Positions 29,629 to 36,883 of a DNA stretch of 64,000 nt are shown in pieces; position 1 is the first letter of the stretch, and each line of letters opens with the position of its first letter. Origin of the DNA: Psychromarinibacter halotolerans (GTDB lineage: Bacteria > Pseudomonadota > Alphaproteobacteria > Rhodobacterales > Rhodobacteraceae). The position numbers and the translations under genes were made by a program. The stretch lies in assembly GCF_029168315.1 (NCBI RefSeq), contig NZ_JARGYD010000001.1, positions 124,001 to 188,000 on the forward strand, written 5' to 3'. Under the pieces are notes generated by a model, which had not been told where the DNA came from, did not search any database, and was given only the letters and a program-made list of their open reading frames with translations.

Positions 29629-32040
29629 ATGTCTGAACAATTTCCGTCCTACCCTGTCCTGCCGCTGCGCGACATCGTGGTGTTCCCCCACATGATCGTG
29701 CCGCTCTTCGTGGGCCGCGAGAAATCGGTGCGCGCGCTGGAAGAGGTGATGCAGGACGACAAGCAGATCCTGCTGTCCAGCCAGATCGACCCCTCGGTCG
29801 ACGACCCGACCCCCGAAGGCATCTTCGAGGTCGGCGTGCTGGCCAACGTGCTGCAACTGCTGAAGCTGCCCGACGGAACCGTGAAGGTCCTGGTCGAGGG
29901 CCGCAGCCGCGTCCGCATCAGCGACTATGTCGATAACGAGAACTTCTTCGAAGCCCACGCCGAACCTCTGGACGAGGTCGACGGTGACGAGGCCACGGTC
30001 GCCGCACTGGTGAAATCCGTCGCCGAGGACTTCGAACGCTATGCGAAGGTCAAGAAGAACATCCCCGAGGAAGCTTTGGGCGCCGTTGCGGAAACGCGCG
30101 AACCCCAGAAGCTGGCCGACCTTGTGGCCGGTCACCTTGGCGTCGAGGTTGCCCAGAAGCAGGAGCTTTTGGAAACCCTGTCCGTCGCCGAGCGGCTGGA
30201 GAAGATCTATGGCCTGATGCAGGGCGAAATGTCGGTCCTGCAGGTCGAGAAAAAGATCAAGACCCGCGTCAAGTCGCAGATGGAGCGCACCCAGCGTGAG
30301 TACTATCTGAATGAGCAGATGAAGGCCATTCAGAAGGAACTTGGCGATGGCGAGGACGGTGCGAACGAAATCGCCGAACTCGAAGAGAAGATCGCGGCGA
30401 CCAAGTTCTCGAAGGAAGCCAAGGAGAAGGCCGAGGCTGAGTTGAAGAAACTCAAGTCGATGTCGCCGATGTCCGCCGAGGCGACCGTCGTCCGCAACTA
30501 CCTTGACTGGATGCTGTCGATTCCGTGGGGCACCAAGTCTCGCGTGAAGAAGGATCTCGGCCGCGCCGAGGACATCCTCGATAACGATCATTACGGCCTT
30601 GAGAAGGTCAAGGAACGCATCGTCGAGTACCTTGCGGTGCAGCAACGCTCGAAAAAGCTGAAGGGGCCGATCATGTGCCTCGTCGGCCCGCCGGGCGTCG
30701 GCAAGACCTCGTTGGGGCGATCGGTGGCGAAGGCCACGGGGCGCGAGTTCATCCGCATCAGCCTTGGCGGCGTGCGCGATGAATCCGAGATCCGCGGTCA
30801 CCGTCGGACCTACATCGGCTCGATGCCGGGCAAGATTATCCAGGCGCTGAAGAAGGCCAAGACCACGAACCCGCTTATCCTGCTCGACGAGATCGACAAG
30901 ATGGGGCAGGACTTCCGTGGCGACCCGGCCTCTGCCATGCTGGAAGTGCTTGATCCGGAACAGAACTCGACCTTCGTCGACCACTATCTTGAAGTGGAAT
31001 ACGACCTGTCGAACGTGATGTTCCTGACCACGTCGAACAGCTACAACATGCCCGGACCGCTGCTTGACCGGATGGAGATCATCCCGCTGGCCGGCTACAC
31101 CGAGGACGAGAAGACCGAGATCGCCAAGCAGCACCTGCTGCCGAAGCAGATCAAGAACCACGGTCTGCGCGCGTCCGAGTTCGAGATGGCCGACGAGGGC
31201 ATTCAGGACATCATCCGCTACTACACCCGCGAGGCGGGCGTGCGGAACCTGGAGCGCGAGCTGGCCAAGATCTGCCGCAAGGCGGTGACCAAGCTGATCA
31301 AGAAAGAGGTCGAGACGGTCCGCGTGACCTCGGACAACCTCGGCGACTTCCTGGGCGTGAAGAAATTCCGCTATGGCCTGGCCGAACAGGAAGATCAGAT
31401 CGGCGTTGTCACCGGACTGGCGTGGACCAGCGTGGGCGGCGACCTGCTGTCCATCGAGGCGCTGCGCCTGCCGGGCAAGGGCCGGATGAAGACAACGGGC
31501 AAGCTGGGCGACGTGATGAAAGAGTCGATCGATGCGGCTTCGTCCTACGTTCGCGCCATCGCGCCTTCGATCGGGGTCAAGCCGCCGCGGTTCGACCGGA
31601 TGGACATCCACGTGCACGTGCCGGAAGGCGCGACGCCCAAGGATGGCCCGTCGGCGGGTATCGCGATGGTGACGTCCATCGTGTCGGTCCTGACGCAGAT
31701 CCCGGTCCGCAAGGACATCGCCATGACTGGCGAGGTCACGCTGCGCGGACACGTCCTGCCGATCGGCGGCCTGAAAGAGAAGCTTCTCGCGGCTTTGCGG
31801 GGCGGCATCACCAAGGTGCTGATCCCCAAGGAGAACGAGAAGGATCTGGCCGAGATTCCGGACAACGTGAAGGAAGGCCTGACCATCGTTCCGGTCGAGA
31901 CCGTGCAACAGGTTCTGGAACATGCGCTGGTGCGCAAGCCCGAGCCGATCGAGTGGGACGAGGAGGCCGAGGAAGAGGCCGCCGCAGCCCGCGCGGCGAT
32001 GAACCCGACCGCCGGGGCACCGGGCGCGATCGCGCACTGA
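29629..32040 (+). CDS. lon: ATP-dependent protease Lon
   Basis: An 803-residue LonA protease. The N-terminal substrate-recognition domain begins YPVLPLRDIVVFPHMIVPL, a coiled-coil follows, then the AAA+ module with Walker A GPPGVGKTS and Walker B LILLDEID. The C-terminal protease has the catalytic dyad S675 (PKDGPSAG) and K718 (GGLKEKLL). It degrades misfolded and regulatory proteins. The ATG at 29629 has an AAGGAAAG site. A terminator follows, and then hupB-like DNA-binding protein, a common neighbour of lon. Confidence 0.97.
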   Translation: MSEQFPSYPVLPLRDIVVFPHMIVPLFVGREKSVRALEEVMQDDKQILLSSQIDPSVDDPTPEGIFEVGVLANVLQLLKLPDGTVKVLVEGRSRVRISDYVDNENFFEAHAEPLDEVDGDEATVAALVKSVAEDFERYAKVKKNIPEEALGAVAETREPQKLADLVAGHLGVEVAQKQELLETLSVAERLEKIYGLMQGEMSVLQVEKKIKTRVKSQMERTQREYYLNEQMKAIQKELGDGEDGANEIAELEEKIAATKFSKEAKEKAEAELKKLKSMSPMSAEATVVRNYLDWMLSIPWGTKSRVKKDLGRAEDILDNDHYGLEKVKERIVEYLAVQQRSKKLKGPIMCLVGPPGVGKTSLGRSVAKATGREFIRISLGGVRDESEIRGHRRTYIGSMPGKIIQALKKAKTTNPLILLDEIDKMGQDFRGDPASAMLEVLDPEQNSTFVDHYLEVEYDLSNVMFLTTSNSYNMPGPLLDRMEIIPLAGYTEDEKTEIAKQHLLPKQIKNHGLRASEFEMADEGIQDIIRYYTREAGVRNLERELAKICRKAVTKLIKKEVETVRVTSDNLGDFLGVKKFRYGLAEQEDQIGVVTGLAWTSVGGDLLSIEALRLPGKGRMKTTGKLGDVMKESIDAASSYVRAIAPSIGVKPPRFDRMDIHVHVPEGATPKDGPSAGIAMVTSIVSVLTQIPVRKDIAMTGEVTLRGHVLPIGGLKEKLLAALRGGITKVLIPKENEKDLAEIPDNVKEGLTIVPVETVQQVLEHALVRKPEPIEWDEEAEEEAAAARAAMNPTAGAPGAIAH

Positions 32041-32060
32041 CCCGACCGTCAGCTATCGGA

Positions 32061-32087
32061 AAGGGCGTCCTTCGGGGGCGCCCTTTT
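32061..32087 (+). terminator. Intrinsic terminator after lon
   Basis: AAGGGCGTCC pairs with GGGCGCCCTT (one wobble pair) and is followed by TTTT. Confidence 0.82.
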
Positions 32088-32223
32088 CATGCGCGGGTGC
32101 GTGCCGGCCGTCGTTGCCGCCTGCGCCATATTTGGGCGGTTTTCGCACCGCGAATTGTGGAAACCGGCCGGACCGTCATGTACCGTTTGGTTAACTCTGC
32201 TGCAGGGAGCGAACGACGGGGAC

Positions 32224-32583
32224 ATGGCCGCACCGACCGAAACGGGCAACACGACGACACCCTCCGCGACGGACACCGACGACACGGCTGCCACGCCGGT
32301 CAAGGTGCTGGGCAAACGGGAACTGCTGGAACGGGTGGTCATCGCGTCGGGCATCAAGAAACGGGCCGCCAAGCCCGTGGTCGAGGCGATGCTGAAGGAA
32401 CTGGGCGACGCTTTCGCGCGGGGCGAGACGGTGAACCTGCAACCCTTCGGGAAGGGCATCGTGAAATCCTTCAAGGACCTTGAGAATGCGCAGGTGCTGG
32501 AACTGCGCCTGCGGCGCTCGAAAACCGCTGTTCGGGCGGCCGAAACCGGCCCCAAAGACCCTCTTGCAGAGGCTGCGGAGTAG
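32224..32583 (+). CDS. HU family DNA-binding protein
   Basis: A 119-residue HU/IHF-fold protein. The core begins at about residue 28 (KRELLERVVIASGIKKRAAKPVVEAMLKELGDAFARGETVNLQPFGKG). It carries a 25-residue threonine- and alanine-rich N-terminal extension and a short C-terminal tail. The usual flexible DNA-binding arm (GFGxF...R) is reduced. It is a nucleoid protein, located in the common lon-HU position, but divergent enough to be a Rhodobacterales-specific HU-like variant. Confidence 0.86.
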   Translation: MAAPTETGNTTTPSATDTDDTAATPVKVLGKRELLERVVIASGIKKRAAKPVVEAMLKELGDAFARGETVNLQPFGKGIVKSFKDLENAQVLELRLRRSKTAVRAAETGPKDPLAEAAE

Positions 32584-32603
32584 GGTTATACGGCGGCTCC
32601 GGC

Positions 32604-32678
32604 GGGTGATTAGCTCAGTGGTAGAGCGCTTCGTTCACATCGAAGATGTCGGGGGTTCAAATCCCTCATCACCCACCA
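32604..32678 (+). tRNA. tRNA-Val(CAC)
   Basis: A complete cloverleaf: acceptor GGGTGAT/ATCACCC, D-stem GCTC/GAGC, anticodon stem CTTCG/CGAAG with loop TTCACAT (anticodon CAC, reading GTG), and T-arm with TTCAAAT. The CCA end is encoded (32676-32678). Confidence 0.96.
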
Positions 32679-33014
32679 TCTTCCTCTGACCGGGGTTTTG
32701 CATCCGAGATATGGCGCCGACCGATGGGTCCGGCGCGGTTGTTTTTTGTATCTGTTCGCAATGACTTGTGGCATCTGCGCCGTGTCGTGCGGGCGGTCAC
32801 TTCGGCTGTGGATCGCGCGGTCCGCCGACTGGCAGGCAAGGGCGGTTGGCCCGCAGCACGGGCTGTCAGATGGGGCAGGGCGATGTGCTGAAGGTTGTCC
32901 GCCCCGCTGCCTGATTGCCCGAACGTAAGGGCGGCACATGCCACGGCATATAGACGTCACCGTGCGATCATCTGGCGGGTCTTGATTCGGCGTCAACGGC
33001 ATGTGAGCCTTGTT
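32679..33014. other. Gap between tRNA-Val(CAC) and soxR without a supported gene
   Basis: Several short open frames overlap here on both strands, but none has a ribosome-binding site, family match or convincing composition. The only clear signal is the SoxR box at its right end. Confidence 0.6.
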
Positions 33015-33030
33015 CTCAAGTGCACTTGAG
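33015..33030 (+). promoter_or_regulatory. SoxR box
   Basis: A perfect 16-bp palindrome, CTCAAGTGCACTTGAG, with a further G on the right. It matches the established SoxR operator CCTCAAG-N4-CTTGAGG in its arms. It lies 20 bp upstream of the soxR start, so autoregulation is likely. No separate target gene faces it. Confidence 0.82.
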
Positions 33031-33050
33031 GTCAGGGGAACAGGACCGCG

Positions 33051-33512
33051 ATGGCAAGCGATCTGAGTGTCGGAGATTTCGCAAGACGCGCCGGTGTCCC
33101 GGTGTCGACCGTCCACTACTACGAGGCCGAGGGGCTGATCCAAAGCTGGCGAACGCCGGCCAACCATCGCCGCTATGACCGCCGGGAATTGCGTCGGGTC
33201 GCGATCGTGCGGGTCGCGCAGTCAGTGGGCATCCCGCTGTCCGAAGTCCGAGCCGTCCTGGATCGCATCCCGCGCGACGCTGCAATTTCTGGCCGGCAAT
33301 GGGCCGACGCCGCCGCGCCGTGGCGCGCGGCGCTGGACGAGCGCATCGCCTTGCTGACCCGCATGCGGGATCAGATGGGCTTCTGCATCGGCTGCGGCTG
33401 TCTGTCGGTGGACAACTGCCCCTTGTACAACCCGGACGACCGGCTGGGCCAAAATGGCGCCGGTCCGCGCCGTTGGGTCGGCGCCAGCGAGGAACGATCA
33501 AAGCTGGGCTAG
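33051..33512 (+). CDS. soxR: Redox-sensitive transcriptional activator SoxR
   Basis: A 153-residue MerR-family regulator. The N-terminal winged helix (SVGDFARRAGVPVSTVHYYEAEGLI) is followed by a coiled-coil dimer helix. The [2Fe-2S] ligands are C112, C115, C117 and C123 (CIGCGC...C), exactly the SoxR spacing. Oxidation of the cluster by redox-cycling compounds or superoxide turns target promoters on. Outside enterobacteria SoxR usually controls efflux and oxidoreductase genes directly; none is adjacent. A SoxR box precedes its own start. Confidence 0.95.
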   Translation: MASDLSVGDFARRAGVPVSTVHYYEAEGLIQSWRTPANHRRYDRRELRRVAIVRVAQSVGIPLSEVRAVLDRIPRDAAISGRQWADAAAPWRAALDERIALLTRMRDQMGFCIGCGCLSVDNCPLYNPDDRLGQNGAGPRRWVGASEERSKLG

Positions 33513-33800
33513 CCGGCGGCGCTTGGTTTCTTCTCGCAGGCCTCTGATTTTGTGTGGTTATCCTGTAGCCCTCATATCGGTGCCGGCCACCACGCAGGAA
33601 ATTTGTACCTTCGAGAGGCCTTGCCCTGGTCGGTAACGCCGCTTTCGTTTTCGAAGAGAGGAGATCGTCGCACGAAGGTTGGAAAGACGTCGGCCCACCA
33701 AGGCGCGGCACAGTATGGGCACAGGATAACCCTTCACCGACCCGACACGCGTAGGGGACTTGCGCGCAGCCCCACGCTTCGCTATCAGCCCTGCCACGGC

Positions 33801-33876
<76 letters not shown>

Positions 33877-34137
33877 TTCCCTTCCGATACCAGTTCCGAT
33901 GCTTGAATCGCTGACAGGAGCGGATCTTGAAAGCGTTGCGGAACCATGCGGTCTGAGCTTTACCGCCGCAAACCGCCGAACCGCTTGAAGCCCGCTCGAC
34001 GCGAGTGTGTGAGGCCACAGTAATAGGAGCGGCGCCACAGTTGTGGATCGGTGGGGCGTTGTGATGGGGCCGTGGGCTGCAAATGCCCGCACCCCGCAGT
34101 CGCTGGCGCCCGCTCGGGAGCGGACGCCGCGCGTGGG

Positions 34138-34761
34138 CTATAGCAGATGCTGCGCATCGACCCCGACCGTGATGGCCCCGATCGGAGCGCCGGTATCGGG
34201 ATCGACAATCGTGATCGAGATCTGCCCTTGATAGGTTTCACTTGAGGCATCGAATTCGATGTCACTGATGTGTACGGCATCTGGCCCGGCGCCGTAGGTC
34301 ATCTGGAACTTGTCCTCGTCGCCCTGCCAATAGTCAGATGTCGCCGCGCTGGACGCGACGTTCAGGCCATGATTGTCCATCACGAAGGCTTCCGAGATCG
34401 CCCCGCTCGAGGCCGCAACCTGCTCTCGCAGGAAATCCGCCGGGGCGCCGGTCAGAACACCGTCGACAAGGTCGGACCCTCCGGCATCGACCGTTTCACG
34501 CCAAGCCGTATCAAGGGCGTCGATCTCCGATTGCGAGAGCCCTTCGTGTTCGTCGTTCTGCGCGCGGATGGCCTCGATAAGGACGGGATCGGTGATCCAG
34601 GGCCGCAGATCGCTTTCAAGGAACAATTGCATCGCCAACCTGAACTCATCGGCCCGCGCGTTGGGGGCGGATAGGGCAAATAGCAGCGCCGCAGCGCTGG
34701 TCAGCAGACCTTTGACGGCACGGCGGTTCGGGGTATTCTTGCGGGCGTTGGGGTGTCGCAT
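34138..34761 (-). CDS. Secreted Cache/PDC-like sensory protein of the che operon
   Basis: A 207-residue predicted periplasmic protein. The signal peptide (KGLLTSAAALLFALSAPNARA) is followed by a helical region. A C-terminal sensor-like module then reads VMDNHGLNVASSAATSDYWQGDEDKFQ...ISITIVDPDTGAPIGAITVGV, which resembles PDC/Cache ligand-binding domains of chemoreceptors. There is no second membrane helix and no signalling domain. It is the last gene of the che operon; its ATG directly follows the stop of the previous gene. It may be a ligand-binding partner of a chemoreceptor. That is inference. Confidence 0.72.
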   Translation of the reverse strand: MRHPNARKNTPNRRAVKGLLTSAAALLFALSAPNARADEFRLAMQLFLESDLRPWITDPVLIEAIRAQNDEHEGLSQSEIDALDTAWRETVDAGGSDLVDGVLTGAPADFLREQVAASSGAISEAFVMDNHGLNVASSAATSDYWQGDEDKFQMTYGAGPDAVHISDIEFDASSETYQGQISITIVDPDTGAPIGAITVGVDAQHLL

Positions 34762-35133
34762 TCAGAAAATCTCCACTTCTCCGGCATGTGTCGCCGGGTC
34801 GTTTTCCGGATCGCGCCCGTGGGCCAGGCGCGATCGAAGGTCCTCAAGAAAAACATCGCGCAACACGACGTTCAGGTCGTATTCGCGGTGGGCGATGGGA
34901 AGTTCGGACAGACCTTCCAACGCCGTGCCAAGGCAGACGAGGCTTTGCGTCAGCATGTCCGCCGACTGAAGAACGCGGCGCGTATCGGTGGTGCTGTGTT
35001 CCAGCGGAAGATTGTGGATCGCCTCCTGCAAACCGGCTGAAAGCTCACCCAGCGACGACAACTCGTCGGACAGGCGCGACAGGAAAATGGTCTGTGCGAC
35101 CATGTGCGGCGGGTCGGTCGGCGGCGACGTCAT
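34762..35133 (-). CDS. CheT-like small helical protein with DxxxQ motif
   Basis: A 123-residue, mostly helical cytoplasmic protein. The motif D59-M-L-T-Q63 matches the DxxxQ catalytic signature of CheY-P phosphatases such as CheZ (D-L-T-G-Q in E. coli). The C-terminus GEVEIF resembles a CheY-docking tail and nearly repeats the CheD C-terminus in this same operon. The gene sits right after cheY2, the position of cheT in rhizobial che operons (there cheD intervenes). The start ATG overlaps the cheY stop (TGATG). A TTG one codon earlier is possible. Overall sequence similarity to CheZ is not detectable by eye. Confidence 0.65.
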   Translation of the reverse strand: MTSPPTDPPHMVAQTIFLSRLSDELSSLGELSAGLQEAIHNLPLEHSTTDTRRVLQSADMLTQSLVCLGTALEGLSELPIAHREYDLNVVLRDVFLEDLRSRLAHGRDPENDPATHAGEVEIF

Positions 35134-35519
35134 CAAAGCCGCCCGAACACTTTTTCAATACATTCCCGCAGGTTGGCGGCGGTAAAGGGCTTTTTGAGGA
35201 AGTTGTTCATCCCCAGCTGCGCGCCCTGTTGGATCACCGTCGCATCTTCCGATCCGGTGACCATGATGAACCCCGTCTTGGCGGTTGCGGCAGTAGACCG
35301 GATCGCACGTAACAGTCCCAGCCCGTCCATCTCGGGCATGTTGTAGTCCGAGATCACCAAGTGGACCGGTGTGCGGCCGAGGTACTGCATCGCCTCCTGC
35401 CCATTGCTGACGTAGTCGTAGTTCCGGATCCCGAGCTGATCGAGCGCCTGAGTCAGCAGACCGCGGCTGACGGCCATGTCGTCGACCACGAGGATCTTCA
35501 GTTTTTCCCTCAATGACAT
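35133..35519 (-). CDS. cheY: CheY-type response regulator
   Basis: A 128-residue single receiver domain. The acidic pocket is D13-D14, the phosphoacceptor is D58 (ISDYNMPEMDG), the switch Thr lies in VTGSEDA and the conserved Lys in NFLKKPFT. Synteny with rhizobial operons makes it the CheY2-like member, likely the motor-binding regulator. The ATG at 35519 overlaps the end of cheR by 10 bp. Upstream codons in this frame are antisense-like and not coding. Confidence 0.92.
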   Translation of the reverse strand: MSLREKLKILVVDDMAVSRGLLTQALDQLGIRNYDYVSNGQEAMQYLGRTPVHLVISDYNMPEMDGLGLLRAIRSTAATAKTGFIMVTGSEDATVIQQGAQLGMNNFLKKPFTAANLRECIEKVFGRL

Positions 35520-36418
35520 GCGGTGTCTTCCTTCGGCTTTGCGCTGGCGGGTCGCCGGCGATAGGTCGTCGTGTGGATAAGTTCGGTCCGGCGCGCCGCA
35601 TCGTCTGTCAGCCGCTCCGAATGCCCGGTGATCAACCAGCCCTCCGGCGTCAGCTGGTCCACGAACCGCGCCCAGATATCGGCTTTGGTTTCGGGCCCGA
35701 AGTAGATCACGACGTTGCGGCACATGATCACGTCGAACGGGCGGGTGAACGGCCAGGGGCCGATCAGGTTGAGGCGGCGGAACGTGATCAGTTCGCGCAT
35801 CTGCGGGCCGACGGACCACAGGTCGGCGCCTGTCTCGGCGCGGGTGAAATGGGCGCGGCGTTGCTCTTCGGGAACCTGCGACAGCGAGCGTTCGGTGTAC
35901 AAACCGGCGGCGGCGGCACGCAGGATGGCCGGGTCGATATCGCTGGCAAGGATCCGAAAATCATAGCGCGCGATGTCCGGCATCTCTTGCAGGAAGGTTA
36001 ATGCAAGCGAGTACGGCTCTTCCCCCGACGCGCAGCCAGCGGACCAGATCCGAACCTGTCCGCCCCGTTTCAGGACGTCCACAAGTTCTGGGATGCGTTT
36101 CTTGCGCAGGAACTCGAAATGGTGCGGCTCTCGGAAGAAGCGCGTCACGTTGGTGGTCAGCACGGACAGCATTTCAAGCCGCTCGGGCTTTCCCGCATCG
36201 CTTTCAATGTAGTCGCAATAGTCCCCGTAGCTTTTGATGCGCAGGCTGCGGAGCCGTGCGCTTAGCCGCGAGTGGACCAGCGGAAGCTTGCCTTCCGTCA
36301 GTTCGATACCCGCTTCAGAGAGGAGCAGGGCGGCGATGCGCCGGAAGTCCCCGACGGATAGCTCGCGCGATGCGCCTCGTCCCGGGGTGACAGGACCGGA
36401 GACCGAAGCGGTTGTCAT
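35510..36418 (-). CDS. cheR: Chemotaxis protein methyltransferase CheR
   Basis: A 302-residue SAM-dependent methyltransferase that methylates receptor glutamates. The N-terminal helical domain starts near LSVGDFRRIAALLLSEAGIEL. The SAM-binding loop is IWSAGCASGEEPYSLAL, and FDVIMCRNVVIYFGPETK is also diagnostic. The start overlaps the cheW stop by four bases. A CheB methylesterase, usually the next gene, is absent here. Confidence 0.95.
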   Translation of the reverse strand: MTTASVSGPVTPGRGASRELSVGDFRRIAALLLSEAGIELTEGKLPLVHSRLSARLRSLRIKSYGDYCDYIESDAGKPERLEMLSVLTTNVTRFFREPHHFEFLRKKRIPELVDVLKRGGQVRIWSAGCASGEEPYSLALTFLQEMPDIARYDFRILASDIDPAILRAAAAGLYTERSLSQVPEEQRRAHFTRAETGADLWSVGPQMRELITFRRLNLIGPWPFTRPFDVIMCRNVVIYFGPETKADIWARFVDQLTPEGWLITGHSERLTDDAARRTELIHTTTYRRRPASAKPKEDTACH

Positions 36419-36879
36419 GCAGCGACGCCTGCCTTTTCGGGCACGATCGCGCCGAGGTTCAGCAACCGGATCATTCGATCTTCGCGGGTGATGATGCCGG
36501 ACAGGAACTCGCTGCCATTCGAAGCGACGTCCGGCGTTGCCTGCACCTCTTTTTCCGAGACGGACAGGATGTCCGACACCGCGTCCACCAACAGCCCGAC
36601 GATCGGGCCGTCCACCTGCGTAATGATGATCACGTTACGGGCCGTGGGCTCTGGCACTTCGAGGCCGAGACGCGCGGCCAGGTCGACGATGGGAACGACG
36701 GCGCCGCGCAGGTTGATCACGCCGCGCACGTAGCTGGGCGCGTGCGGGATGACGGTGGCGGGAGTCCAGCCGCGAATCTCGCGCACAGACATGATGTTGA
36801 AACAGAAATCCTGTTCGGCGATGCGGAAGGCGATGAGTTCGTTGACGTCTTCGCCGTCGTTTTCAGTTTGGTCGCTCAT
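36415..36879 (-). CDS. cheW: Chemotaxis coupling protein CheW
   Basis: A 154-residue adaptor linking CheA to receptors. The SH3-like fold signatures are ELIAFRIAEQDFCFNIMSVREIRGW and YVRGVINLRGAVVPIVDLAARLGL. The ATG at 36879 has GGAG 11 bp upstream and follows the cheA stop closely. A short acidic N-terminus (SDQTENDGEDVN) is present. Confidence 0.95.
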   Translation of the reverse strand: MSDQTENDGEDVNELIAFRIAEQDFCFNIMSVREIRGWTPATVIPHAPSYVRGVINLRGAVVPIVDLAARLGLEVPEPTARNVIIITQVDGPIVGLLVDAVSDILSVSEKEVQATPDVASNGSEFLSGIITREDRMIRLLNLGAIVPEKAGVAA

Positions 36880-36883
36880 GGGG

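Noticed and set aside
29503..32037. Long minus-strand open frame (about 840 codons) opposite lon
   Set aside because: Antisense shadow of the lon gene; it has no recognisable domain and Lon's catalytic motifs lie on the plus strand.
33513..33800. Short open frames between soxR and the second tRNA-Val
   Set aside because: None has a ribosome-binding site, a family match or a sensible composition; the 288-bp gap shows no clear feature.
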